35,779 nt of DNA from Ilumatobacteraceae bacterium (GCA_009694565.1 SHUR01000005.1:1-35779), one strand, 5' to 3'. Counted from the stretch's first letter, positions 1 to 8,656 are shown. Program-made: numbers and translations. The notes: generated by a model not told the origin, from the letters alone.

Positions 1-1691
1 TATGGGTCAGCGTCAAGGTGTAGGAATGGGGCAATCTTTGCTACGCGTGAACGCACATCACGTTGTAACAAGATTTGAGAATCTTGAGTAATGAGATTTG
101 AACCGAAAAGGTTGAACTCACCAAAATTCACCGCAAGGGCAACCCGTCGAACGAAACTGTTGACTTTGATTCCGCCATCTCCAACAAACGATGTTTGATT
201 GCCGCCAGCACACGCTTGCTCTTTTTGAGATGTCTTTACTACGGCATATTCACCTAGGCGATCGCCAAAGTAAATCTGGGGCTTTGTAACTTTGAGATCA
301 ATATATGAAGGACGTCCGTCCTCGGTGGCCAGACTGGCAGGAGCTGCGATAACACCACACCCATGTGTGTAAATAAGGTGGCGTGATACCCAAGTACGGT
401 TCGGGATTCCTGCAGGGTTTAATTCGCGTGCAGCAACTAATACTTGTTGCACGCGGCCATCAACCGAGTAACGATCAACATCAAGATCGTTGACTGTATA
501 AAACGATGTCAGCCCTTGGTCAAGAGCAAAACGATCAAGCATCTGAGCCGGATCAAGTTGGCGCACATCACGTAGCGCTGCATCATTCGTTGTGACATCA
601 GCAGTGCTGATCGAACTAAATGTGGTGTCCTCTCGGGCCACATCTGCGATTCCCATTGCTGCCTTTGTGGCGACAATGTTGTGTTGAATAAACGGCAACT
701 CTCGTGTACTTACGTTTGGCTGCACAACAAATCGTTGAATGATTGCTGGGTACACCGTGCCGACAGCCAACGCAACAACAACCCAAAGTCCAATCGCAAG
801 AACTGGCAAACGCCAACCCTTCTGGCGGATGTTCCACAGCAACAAGGCAGTTACGGCAAGTGACACCAAGACCATTAAGTTCAGTGCCGGCAATTGTGCG
901 TTGACATCGGTGTACAACGCACCACGTACAACACCGCGAGTTGATGACGTCAGTTGATATTTTGACAACCAATAATCCGCAGCGCGCAGAAGAGTTCCAA
1001 CTGCAAGAAGCACCGACAAATGTACTTTGGCTTGCGACGTCACGCGTTGTACGCGATCTTGAGGACGAATACTGCCATTTATGAAATGAAAGGCGGTGGT
1101 AATAATTGTGACGAGAATAAGTGCGCCAAAAGCCCACGACACTACAAACTGCGCGAACGGTAAACGAAAGACATAGAAGCCAACATTTGCTTTGAATTGT
1201 GGGTCCCCAACTGCAAAAGCCTGACGATTGCGGAACATGGTCCACTCTTGCCATTGGCTCGAAGCAGGTAATCCGAGCATGAGGGCAATAAGTACGGCCA
1301 ATGCGATTCGTAATTTTCCACGACTTTTCGCAGTCAATTCACGAAGACGAATGATGGTCTGGTCTTCTGGCGTATTTGGCAGTGTCAATGGTGCAAGGCG
1401 ATCTGCAATAAGAAGGTTGACCCATAGGAAAAGAAAACAACCAATTGTAAACACACCAACAAGTTCAGCTTTACTGCGTAAAATTGCCCAGTACACATCA
1501 CTTCGACCGACACTGTTGAACCACAACACATTCACGTAGAACGACGACATCGTCTTTGCGCTGAAGACAAGAAGCAAAACGAGTCCGACTACAACTGAGA
1601 CCACAATTCGGCCACGAGAGGGCTTACCGAAATTAGGAAGTCGAAATACAGGGCCGGTGGGGCCGCCAGGAAGGTCTGATGAGTTACGCAC
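1..1691 (-). CDS. UPF0182 family membrane protein (3' end outside window)
   Basis: This reading frame stays open for 563 codons to the left edge, so the C-terminus is missing. The start is GTG at 1691, the first start codon after an in-frame stop, 11 nt beyond the stop of the preceding gene. A short polar N-terminus is followed by a membrane segment at about residues 29-45, then further hydrophobic helices and a motif reading FYVNVLWFNSVGRSDVYW. Later stretches (KAAMGIADV, ASLATEDGRPSYIDLKVTKPQIYFGD) are typical of the large soluble domain of UPF0182/COG1615 proteins. The family has several N-terminal membrane helices and an extracytoplasmic domain of unknown function; full-length members are around 900-1000 residues. 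It is probably co-transcribed with the DivIVA-like and PDZ-protease genes upstream. Family assignment is firm; function is unknown. Confidence 0.9.
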   Translation of the reverse strand, partial: MRNSSDLPGGPTGPVFRLPNFGKPSRGRIVVSVVVGLVLLLVFSAKTMSSFYVNVLWFNSVGRSDVYWAILRSKAELVGVFTIGCFLFLWVNLLIADRLAPLTLPNTPEDQTIIRLRELTAKSRGKLRIALAVLIALMLGLPASSQWQEWTMFRNRQAFAVGDPQFKANVGFYVFRLPFAQFVVSWAFGALILVTIITTAFHFINGSIRPQDRVQRVTSQAKVHLSVLLAVGTLLRAADYWLSKYQLTSSTRGVVRGALYTDVNAQLPALNLMVLVSLAVTALLLWNIRQKGWRLPVLAIGLWVVVALAVGTVYPAIIQRFVVQPNVSTRELPFIQHNIVATKAAMGIADVAREDTTFSSISTADVTTNDAALRDVRQLDPAQMLDRFALDQGLTSFYTVNDLDVDRYSVDGRVQQVLVAARELNPAGIPNRTWVSRHLIYTHGCGVIAAPASLATEDGRPSYIDLKVTKPQIYFGDRLGEYAVVKTSQKEQACAGGNQTSFVGDGGIKVNSFVRRVALAVNFGEFNLFGSNLITQDSQILLQRDVRSRVAKIAPFLHLDADP

Positions 1692-1702
1692 GCATCAGGA
1701 CG

Positions 1703-3598
1703 CTAGTCCTGAACGGGGCAAACTAGGCATCGGCAGCCCGCATGGGCAGGTGGATGACTGTGACCCGTGGGGAAATCATCACCACGAACAATTGGGCCAC
1801 CAAGCGAATTATCTTCACATTCACTGCAGCAGTTGGCATCTGGCTCGGCCATCCACGTGATGCGGCTACCTGGCTCGAGGGCAAGGTACGCGCCATGGCT
1901 ATACGACGAACAGGCAATGTCGTCCACATGAGAATTGATTCTTTCCGTCTTCCAAATGCGATACAAGTCACGTATGAGCCCAAGCAAGACATCCCGATCG
2001 CCTTCGGCTTCGCCAATTGCGATACGAGCATCTTCACGGAACCCCGCAATTAAACCTGCGGTGATGGCCGAGAGAGCGTGAGCGGCAATAGCCTTTTGGG
2101 TAACACGACGGCTTGAACCACCAGCTGCCTTCACAGACTTTGCGCCAGCACTTGCAGCCGCCATGGTGTCTTCTGCGACTGCAGTTGCGTATCGAGCGCT
2201 ATGTTCTGCTTCAGTTCCAAGCACTGCATCGATATCCAACGATGTCCGCTTTGCGCGAACATGGCCAAGAACGGTGTTTTGTTCGTCGGCAAGTACCCGC
2301 TTCAACTTTCGAGCCATTGTCACAACTACCGGTGACAGTTCTTCGTCGCGCGCTTCAAAGCGTGCAGGATCTACAACAGGAACAGTGGGCTTTGCCGCCA
2401 CCTTTTTAATTGCCTTTGGCGCTGAGGCTTTCACAGAAGGCTCAGCGTCTTTCACGATGTCTGACACGGTTGTTGCTTTTGCAGCGACATCAGCGGTGCT
2501 GCCCGCGCGTAACTTTGCAAAAATATCGTCGACAGCGACAACGCCTTTCTTCGCAACCGGAGCAACAACTGCTTCTTCGGCCAGCATTTCGAGTTCAGGC
2601 ATGTCGACAGAACGTCGTCCGCGACCGAACAGCGACACCACATTGGTATGAGAAGTTTCCGTCAGTTCTACCGAAACATCATCATCAACTGATGGAGCGA
2701 TATCGGCTGGTGTATGCACTGGGTGAAGGACATCAACAATCTGAGTTTCATAGATTACTTGAACACTGGCTTCTTCTGTGATGTCTTCTACTTCTACTTC
2801 AGACTCATGATCGAAAATAACAACATTAGTAATAACTTCTGCTGGTTCTTCTGCAACGATTACTTCTTCACGATCAAACATTTTTACCGAAGGATGTTCA
2901 GAATTAATGATGGGCACAGGACCAGTAGTAGGTGACAAATCCACAATGAATTCAGGCTCATCATGAGCATCGGTGAGTCCGCCGATGACATCTTCACTGG
3001 CGATACGCGCGCGCTCAAACGCATTCATAAGACGGTCACGGCCATGAAGAAGTTGTTCAATCTGTGAGCGAGCAGCATCACGGCGACGGGACAATTCGGA
3101 CAAGACTTTTTCACGATACTCGCGTGCCTCGTTAACCATGTCACGGCCTTGTTGCTTTGCCATTTCAATTTCAGATTCAGCGTCTGAGCCTGAGTCTTCA
3201 CGGATGCGAGCTGCTTCTAAGACTGCAGATTCACGAATACGCACTGCATCTTCTGCGGCGTCTTTTACAAGGCGAGTTGCAGACTCTTCAGCACGGTCCC
3301 GAATTTGTGTACTCGCGTCACGAGCGGCCGTAAGCACACGTGCTGCTTCTTCACCGAGCAATGTGGTGACCGTCTCCTCATCGAGTTGTCCAGGAGCCGA
3401 CAAGCCCCTTGTTTGCATGGCGCGCATCTCACTTTCAAGGAAGCGCTCACGCTCTTGAAGGCGGGCCATCTCGGCTGCCACCATTTTGAGAAAATCGCGT
3501 ACCTCAGCCTGGTCGAACCCCCGGCGACCGGTGGGAAACGCAGCCGAGCCCACCGCTGTGGGCGACGAGGGGTCGGGTCGGGAGAACGAGATAGCCAT
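1703..3598 (-). CDS. DivIVA-domain coiled-coil protein with phage Mu gpF-like C-terminal domain
   Basis: The protein has 631 residues. Residues 21-60 carry a DivIVA-type N-terminus (GRRGFDQAEVRDFL), the membrane-curvature and polar-targeting module of DivIVA/Wag31 proteins. It is followed by a long charged coiled coil (about 40-200) and an acidic, Val/Glu/Ala-rich low-complexity linker (about 205-420). The C-terminal third is different: a helical region contains KTERINSH (550-557), then a cysteine/histidine cluster with C590, C591, C594, H613, H615, H619, C622, C624 and C627, including HSHPPAHAGCRC. This order (an R/K-T-E helix, C-x2-C, then PP-x-H-x-x-CRC) resembles the C-terminal end of phage Mu gpF-like head-morphogenesis proteins. 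The DivIVA part is clear; the gpF-like call comes from motif pattern only. It sits 57 nt after the protease gene and 11 nt before the UPF0182 gene. A metal-binding role is inferred. Confidence 0.85.
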   Translation of the reverse strand: MAISFSRPDPSSPTAVGSAAFPTGRRGFDQAEVRDFLKMVAAEMARLQERERFLESEMRAMQTRGLSAPGQLDEETVTTLLGEEAARVLTAARDASTQIRDRAEESATRLVKDAAEDAVRIRESAVLEAARIREDSGSDAESEIEMAKQQGRDMVNEAREYREKVLSELSRRRDAARSQIEQLLHGRDRLMNAFERARIASEDVIGGLTDAHDEPEFIVDLSPTTGPVPIINSEHPSVKMFDREEVIVAEEPAEVITNVVIFDHESEVEVEDITEEASVQVIYETQIVDVLHPVHTPADIAPSVDDDVSVELTETSHTNVVSLFGRGRRSVDMPELEMLAEEAVVAPVAKKGVVAVDDIFAKLRAGSTADVAAKATTVSDIVKDAEPSVKASAPKAIKKVAAKPTVPVVDPARFEARDEELSPVVVTMARKLKRVLADEQNTVLGHVRAKRTSLDIDAVLGTEAEHSARYATAVAEDTMAAASAGAKSVKAAGGSSRRVTQKAIAAHALSAITAGLIAGFREDARIAIGEAEGDRDVLLGLIRDLYRIWKTERINSHVDDIACSSYSHGAYLALEPGSRITWMAEPDANCCSECEDNSLGGPIVRGDDFPTGHSHPPAHAGCRCLVCPVQD

Positions 3599-3655
3599 TA
3601 GGCTTCTACAGTACGACTCTCAGGGTGCCAAATGGTGGCATTATCCACAGGCCGC

Positions 3656-4807
3656 TCAGGCGGTGGTAGCGCTCAATGCATCGCCACCGTGAGTACGTAG
3701 CACCGCCAGTGCTTCGTCCAGAGTTGCAATTTGCACAATTTCGACCTGTGTGCCGACCGCCTGACGGGCCCGCTTCATCTCATCGACTGATTGGCCGGCT
3801 GGAACGAGGAAGAGGTCAGCACCCGATGCGTTGACTGCGACAGCCTTTTGTAGCAGTGCCCCAATCGCACCAACAGAGCCATCTTCGCTGATTGTTCCCG
3901 TCGCCACCACGCGAGACGTGCCCATCAGATTGCCACTCGTAAGTTCATCGAGCAACGCCAAAGTGAATGCAAGCCCGGCCGAAGGTCCGCCAATATCACT
4001 TGTTGAAATCTGGACCTCAAATGGCAACGACACAGTACGAGTATCTGCTGGAACGAAGCCAATAATCGGACGAGTGCGATTATCAGCATTTGCCATCAAC
4101 TGCACAATGCGCTTCTCGGCCTTTGCTGCGTCCGGAGTTGCTGCTTTTGCGTCATACGGAATCACCGTGAGTTCCACTGTGTCGCCGACGGCATGATTCT
4201 TCATCTGCGCCGCAAGGTCAGTCAATGTGGGTGTCGCTACTCCATCGAAGTGAGTAATGATTTCCCCGACTTCAAGATTTGTGCACGCAGCATTATTCTT
4301 GGGCGCACCGTCGCAGACCAGTTCTTTAATAACTACTCGACCCAAAACAAACTTGACGTCAAGCCCGAGTTTCTTCATTGCGACATACTCGGCAACTTGT
4401 TTTGCTCCGATCATTGCTTGAAATCCCAGCCGCCGGGAGGAGCTTGGTGTGCCCGTCCCGAAATGCTCCTCGTAGGTATCTACTTGCACATACGGGTCAA
4501 TCCACCCAAGAACGCTGTCGAGAATGGATAATTGACCGCCAAAAGCAGTGACAAACTTAATTCCGTTTGTCGTGCGGAATCGTTCCGGAACTTTTGCCCC
4601 TGCCGATGATTTAGTGAACTCAATTCGTGGGGCCACTGTCATCGCTTCGCCAGGTGCCAGTTCGAATCGTTGAATACGCACGGCTGCCATTACGACAATG
4701 CCGAATAACACAAGCCATGACAACGTAATTAGTGGCAGGGCGAATCCCAGGCCACGCGTTGATGTGGAACGACGTGGTGGGACTGGCGGTACAATCGTGT
4801 TGTTCAT
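3656..4807 (-). CDS. Membrane-anchored PDZ / Lon-like (S16) serine protease, YlbL type
   Basis: With the start at 4807 the protein has 383 residues. A polar N-terminus precedes one membrane helix (about 20-42), so the rest should face outside the membrane. A PDZ-like region (about 150-240, GEIITHFDGVATPTL...VGDTVELTV) is followed by a Lon-type proteolytic domain with a Ser-Lys dyad: Ser276 in DIGGPSAGLAF and Lys321 in GALLQKAVAV. The frame extends upstream to 4975, but that extension would run deep into the divergent gene. ATG 4807 has an AAAGGA ribosome-binding site 11 nt upstream; ATG 4843 is an alternative. In Mycobacterium a PDZ protein of this kind (Rv3194c, from memory) neighbours the UPF0182 protein Rv3193c, so a linked role at the envelope is plausible. 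Substrate unknown. Confidence 0.9.
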   Translation of the reverse strand: MNNTIVPPVPPRRSTSTRGLGFALPLITLSWLVLFGIVVMAAVRIQRFELAPGEAMTVAPRIEFTKSSAGAKVPERFRTTNGIKFVTAFGGQLSILDSVLGWIDPYVQVDTYEEHFGTGTPSSSRRLGFQAMIGAKQVAEYVAMKKLGLDVKFVLGRVVIKELVCDGAPKNNAACTNLEVGEIITHFDGVATPTLTDLAAQMKNHAVGDTVELTVIPYDAKAATPDAAKAEKRIVQLMANADNRTRPIIGFVPADTRTVSLPFEVQISTSDIGGPSAGLAFTLALLDELTSGNLMGTSRVVATGTISEDGSVGAIGALLQKAVAVNASGADLFLVPAGQSVDEMKRARQAVGTQVEIVQIATLDEALAVLRTHGGDALSATTA

Positions 4808-4871
4808 GAGTACATCAATCCTTTCATCATCCTTGTTTGCCATCACCGCTACAGGTGCTGGAGCGCGTGCT

Positions 4872-5129
4872 GTGTGGGTTGTGGCCCTGGCCTTGGTAGC
4901 GCTTGCATTTATCGACCGTATGAAGCCTGCCACGCCGCGACGTAGTGCGGTGGTGCGGGTTGACAATAAACCCACTCCTCTCTATGCCGAACCAGAGCGC
5001 GATCAAAAATGGAAGACACTCGCCCACCTTTCTGGTGGCGCAATCATCCTCGGAGCCCTTTTTGCCTGCATCCTTGGTTTCATGTTCACCATTGCATTCG
5101 AATTTGTGGGTGGGCTCCTTCGGGCCTAG
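4872..5129 (+). CDS. Small membrane protein of unknown function
   Basis: This 85-residue protein has two hydrophobic segments, one at the extreme N-terminus (VWVVALALVALAFI) and one at the C-terminus (GGAIILGALFACILGFMFTIAFEFVGG), separated by a basic, proline-containing linker. I chose GTG 4872 because GGAG lies 8 nt upstream; an in-frame ATG at 4806 also exists but would overlap the start codon of the divergent protease gene and has no clear ribosome-binding site. The stop is 6 nt before the HEAT-repeat gene, so the two are probably co-transcribed. I do not recognise a family. Confidence 0.7.
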   Translation: MWVVALALVALAFIDRMKPATPRRSAVVRVDNKPTPLYAEPERDQKWKTLAHLSGGAIILGALFACILGFMFTIAFEFVGGLLRA

Positions 5130-5135
5130 TCCGCC

Positions 5136-5726
5136 ATGTCAGATAATTTTCGATTTGATGTCATCGCAGCCGGGTTCTCTGGTGACTCGTCAGTGGCGCT
5201 CGAGGCTCTGCACCATGAAGATGGCACTGTTCGTGCTAGTGCCTTGCGCGCTCTTGCGCGCATAGGAACTTTGACTGCAGAGATTCTTGCTCCATATATT
5301 CAGGATTCCCATGTTGAGACCAGACGTACGGCTGTGGAATTGGCAGTTCCTTTCCGCTCAGTCAATGTGCATCAGTGCATCGATGACTCAGATGTTTTTG
5401 TGGCCGAAATGACTGCATGGTGTGTGGGTGAACGCATGTCCGCAAGTGACATTGAAATCGAAACTCTCATTGATCGCACTACATCACACAAGGAGGCCGT
5501 GGTTCGCGAAGCGTGTGCGGCTGCACTTGGGTCACTTGGCGACGCACGCGGACTGCCTGCAATTCTTGCGGCATGTTCCGATAAACCCGCCGTGCGTAGA
5601 CGTGCCATCTTGGCACTTGCTCCATTCGAAGGCGACGAGGTAGATGCAGCCTTACAACGCGCGCTTGAAGACAAAGACTGGCAAGTGCGCCAGAACGCCG
5701 AAGATTTACTGAACCCTCGTGGTTAG
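5136..5726 (+). CDS. HEAT-repeat protein
   Basis: This 196-residue soluble protein is built of tandem alpha-helical repeats. Repeat signatures include LEALHHEDGTVRASALRALARIG (about 23-45), EAVVREACAAALGSLGD (about 119-135), KPAVRRRAILALAPFEG (about 149-165) and KDWQVRQNAEDLL (about 179-191), each with the D/P-x-x-V-R pattern of HEAT/PBS-lyase-like repeats. Such proteins are usually interaction scaffolds; no catalytic residues are apparent. No good ribosome-binding site precedes the ATG, which fits translational coupling to the small membrane protein 6 nt upstream. Its stop overlaps the convergent tag stop by 4 nt. The partner is unknown. Confidence 0.8.
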   Translation: MSDNFRFDVIAAGFSGDSSVALEALHHEDGTVRASALRALARIGTLTAEILAPYIQDSHVETRRTAVELAVPFRSVNVHQCIDDSDVFVAEMTAWCVGERMSASDIEIETLIDRTTSHKEAVVREACAAALGSLGDARGLPAILAACSDKPAVRRRAILALAPFEGDEVDAALQRALEDKDWQVRQNAEDLLNPRG

Positions 5727-6433
5727 TTATTTTTGCGCGCAGCGATAGCTGATAGTCGTGCAGTTTCGCATGCGCTGCGAACATGACATCCATCAACATG
5801 ATCATTCACTAGGCCCATCGACTGCATGAATGAATACACCGTGGTCGGGCCAACAAATTTCCACCCACGTTTCTTCAGGTCCTTTGACAATGCCGTGGCT
5901 GATGGTGACAAAGAAGCAACGCCAGATGCATGCGTTGAATTACCTTCGCGGCCAAACGGTACGTCTGATGCATAACCCCAGATGAAATCAGTCAATGATC
6001 CAGTTTCATCGATAAGGTCCAAGGCCCGACCCGCATTAGTAATGGTCGCTTCTATCTTGCCTCGATGGCGAACAATGCCTGTGTCTTCCAAAAGACGATT
6101 GATGTCGCGTTCAGAGAATCGAGCAACCTCATCCATATCGAATGCGTGAAATGCCCCACGAAAGTTTTCGCGTTTGCGCAGAATGGTCAACCATGACAAT
6201 CCAGCTTGAAATCCTTCAAGACATAGTTTTTCAAAAAGTCGAGTGTCGTCAGCAACTGGACGACCCCATTCGGTGTCGTGATATTTGATGTATTGCTCAT
6301 CATCACCTGGCCACCAACAACGCTGAGTACCATTTTCAGTTGACCGTAACCATTCATTCGTCACACCAGAAGCGTAGGTGGCTACTGCAGCACACGTATT
6401 CACCCAATTGTCACCCCGTGTGACCTCGGACAT
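5723..6433 (-). CDS. tag: DNA-3-methyladenine glycosylase I
   Basis: This enzyme removes 3-methyladenine from alkylated DNA, starting base-excision repair. Family hallmarks are all visible: RCWWPGDDEQYIKYHDTEWGRP (about 38-59), the substrate-pocket segment LEGFQAGLSWLTIL with Glu73, and the C-terminal NDHVDGC. Cys39, His52, His212 and Cys216 match the zinc ligands of the E. coli enzyme. It has about 36 extra N-terminal residues compared with E. coli Tag; a GTG start at residue 24 would shorten this, but neither start has a clear ribosome-binding site. It is transcribed divergently from the exporter gene 23 bp away and converges on the HEAT-repeat gene. Confidence 0.95.
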   Translation of the reverse strand: MSEVTRGDNWVNTCAAVATYASGVTNEWLRSTENGTQRCWWPGDDEQYIKYHDTEWGRPVADDTRLFEKLCLEGFQAGLSWLTILRKRENFRGAFHAFDMDEVARFSERDINRLLEDTGIVRHRGKIEATITNAGRALDLIDETGSLTDFIWGYASDVPFGREGNSTHASGVASLSPSATALSKDLKKRGWKFVGPTTVYSFMQSMGLVNDHVDGCHVRSACETARLSAIAARKNN

Positions 6434-6456
6434 GGCTAGGGGACTACGGTGAACTT

Positions 6457-7986
6457 ATGGCTACAGAGACTCTGGTTCCCGGATTCACCAATAAGAGATT
6501 GTGGATCGTTCTTGGCGCCTTGGCTCTTGCCGTCATGCTGGCAAATCTTGAGACATCCATTATCGCCACTGCACTTCCCACAATTACCGGACAGTTCAAT
6601 GCCTTCGAAAGTTTTGCGTGGGTAGGAACCGCATATATCGTCACGTCAGCAATTAGCACTCCACTCCTTGGAAAACTGTCTGACCTTTACGGTCGTCGAC
6701 TTATCTTTCAATCCACCATGGCAGTTTTTCTTGTCGGTTCACTTTTGTGCGGTGCATCACAAACAATGGGTCAACTCATCGCAGCTCGGGCCTTCCAAGG
6801 AATGGGCGGTGGCGGAATTCAAGCACTCGCATTTGCGATTCTCGGCGACATTCTTCCGCCACGCGAGCGCGGTCGGTACATGGGGTACTTCACACTTTCA
6901 TTTGTTGGTTCAGCACTCCTCGGACCACTGATCGGTGGAATCATTATCGATCATGCAAGTTGGCCATGGATCTTTTACATCAACATTCCTTTTATCATCA
7001 TCGTTGCTGGCATCTGCCATTTCGCACTCAGACTTCCGTTCAAACGCCGTACAGCAAAACTTGACTTCCTAGGTGCTGGCTTACTCTCTCTCACCATTGC
7101 GTCACTGATGATTGGTCTCGAAGAAGGACGACAAGGTTGGACCCAACAACACGTTCTGATTCTTCTTGTTATCGCACTCCTTGGTCTTGCCGCATTCATC
7201 AAAGTAGAACAACGGGCCGAAGAACCAATGATTCCCCTGCGACTATTTTCAAATGATGTCGTTCGCACATGTGCGCTTCTTGGAATGTGTGCCGGTGTAA
7301 CGACCTATGGCGCAGGTGGGTTTTTGGCGTTGTACTTCCAAGACTCGCTTCTGGTTTCTCCCACGGAATCAGGACTACGCATCCTGCCGCAAATGCTTGG
7401 CGTCACAATGGCGACATTCGGAATCGGTCGCATTATTGCCAAGACGGGCAGATACAAAATATTTCCAATCGTTGGCAGTGTTCTTTCAGTCTTTGGCCTG
7501 ATTGGTATTGCACAAATCACGGGAACAACTCCCTATTTGTACCTCGTAATTCCAATGATCTTCTTGGGCTTTGGTTCTGCATCAATCTTTACAACCACAT
7601 CAATTGCTAGTCAGAATGCGGTTGAGTTCTCTGACCTTGGTGTTGCAACTGCAACGGTGCTGTTCTTTCGATCACTTGGCGGGTCATTCGGACTCGCAAT
7701 ATTTGGCACAGTGTTGAACTCCACTATCCGCAGTGAAATTCCCAAGCGAATCACAATTGAGCCGGATAAAGCTTCTTCTCTAATTCGATCGCCGGAACAA
7801 ATCGCTACATTGCCCCTTGCGTCAAAGCAGGCAGTGATTGAAAGTCTTGCATTAGGGGTCAGCCGAATCTATTGGCTCTGCGGTGCGACTATGGCTATTG
7901 CCTTGTTGCTGGCACTTACCCTGCGCGAACAACCGTTGCGGCTACGCGCTGGATTATCTGACGCCATGGAAAGCGTGGACGCATAA
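6457..7986 (+). CDS. MFS multidrug efflux transporter, DHA2 (EmrB/QacA) family
   Basis: The 509-residue protein is highly hydrophobic with about 14 predicted membrane helices, the count typical of the DHA2 drug:H+ antiporters. The motif between helices 2 and 3 is GKLSDLYGRRLIF, and the antiporter-type segment is GSALLGPLIGGIIID. It opens with LANLETSIIATALPTI, the usual first-helix signature with an acidic residue. The likely role is proton-driven export of hydrophobic or cationic compounds from the cytoplasm; the substrate cannot be told from sequence. No TetR or MarR regulator is adjacent. It is divergent from tag across a very short 23-bp gap that must hold both promoters. Confidence 0.93.
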   Translation: MATETLVPGFTNKRLWIVLGALALAVMLANLETSIIATALPTITGQFNAFESFAWVGTAYIVTSAISTPLLGKLSDLYGRRLIFQSTMAVFLVGSLLCGASQTMGQLIAARAFQGMGGGGIQALAFAILGDILPPRERGRYMGYFTLSFVGSALLGPLIGGIIIDHASWPWIFYINIPFIIIVAGICHFALRLPFKRRTAKLDFLGAGLLSLTIASLMIGLEEGRQGWTQQHVLILLVIALLGLAAFIKVEQRAEEPMIPLRLFSNDVVRTCALLGMCAGVTTYGAGGFLALYFQDSLLVSPTESGLRILPQMLGVTMATFGIGRIIAKTGRYKIFPIVGSVLSVFGLIGIAQITGTTPYLYLVIPMIFLGFGSASIFTTTSIASQNAVEFSDLGVATATVLFFRSLGGSFGLAIFGTVLNSTIRSEIPKRITIEPDKASSLIRSPEQIATLPLASKQAVIESLALGVSRIYWLCGATMAIALLLALTLREQPLRLRAGLSDAMESVDA

Positions 7987-8209
7987 GTGCGAAAAGCCCA
8001 CGTTCTACGGTGAGGTTGTCAATAGAGAAACCCTATTCCTATTGGCTCTGTCGCCAAGTTGTACACCTCGCTGTTCTCAGGAACGAGGTCACATGTCTCT
8101 CACACTCCGTGTCGCCACCATTTGTCCCGTCGTGGAAAAAATTGATTACTTGCTCGTAGTCCAGCTCACAACCGAATTAGTTCGTGTCCACTCTTTGGGA
8201 CAGAGTTAA
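7987..8209. other. Intergenic region between convergent genes; possible bulged hairpin
   Basis: This 223-bp gap lies between two convergent genes. Positions 8065-8089 can fold into a hairpin (ACCTC with GAGGT, and GTTC with GAAC, with a 3-nt bulge and a TCAG loop), but it has no T-run on either strand, so calling it a terminator would be weak. A 38-codon open frame starting near 8093 on the plus strand has no ribosome-binding site and no recognisable content. I see nothing else here. Confidence 0.3.
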
Positions 8210-8656
8210 TTACTGGGGTTCTGCAATCAAAATTGGGATGATGCGCGACGTCTTATGTTTGTATTCGTTGTACTGGGGGAAAACAGCAGCAGAACGTTCC
8301 CACCACACATTGTATTCGTCACCTTGTACTTCGCGAACCGTAACGTCGAATGGTGCCGGACCATCTTGAACCAGAACCTCAGTTGGGTTTGCAATCAAAT
8401 TCGAGTACCAATCAGGATTTTCAGCCGCTCCGCCGCGTGATGCCACCAATGCATACGAGCCTTCGTGTTCAACACGCATTAGTGCAATCTTTCGCACGTT
8501 GCCACTTTTTACACCCCGCATAGTGACGATGATGACTGGGATGCCGGTCTTAAGAAGAGTGTTTCCTACTGTGCCTGCAGACTTTTCGTACTCTTCGACT
8601 TGATTACGTACCCATTCAAGAGTGCTAGGGACGTATCTGCCTTCAAGTTGAGCCAT
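8210..8656 (-). CDS. Nitroreductase/deazaflavin (F420)-dependent oxidoreductase family protein
   Basis: The 148-residue length and the signatures GIPVIIVTMRGVKSGNVRKIALMRVEHEG and VASRGGAAENPDWYSNLIANP place it in the split-barrel Ddn-like family (PF04075), whose characterised mycobacterial members use reduced F420 to reduce quinones or nitroimidazoles. The SRGG...NPxWYxNL stretch is the usual cofactor-contact region. It is probably cytosolic or peripheral to the membrane. Its start is 30 nt downstream of the GNAT gene stop on the same strand, so they are likely one transcript. Cofactor use is inferred from family, and the physiological substrate is unknown. Confidence 0.88.
   Translation of the reverse strand: MAQLEGRYVPSTLEWVRNQVEEYEKSAGTVGNTLLKTGIPVIIVTMRGVKSGNVRKIALMRVEHEGSYALVASRGGAAENPDWYSNLIANPTEVLVQDGPAPFDVTVREVQGDEYNVWWERSAAVFPQYNEYKHKTSRIIPILIAEPQ

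Noticed and set aside
616-1254. A 212-codon open frame on the minus strand within the UPF0182 gene
   Set aside because: It is in another frame of the same strand as the clearly coding UPF0182 frame, with Cys/Arg-rich, unstructured composition.
1703-3598. Prophage remnant, because of the gpF-like domain
   Set aside because: No portal, terminase, tail, integrase or attachment site is nearby, and the domain is fused in frame to a DivIVA scaffold between housekeeping-type genes.
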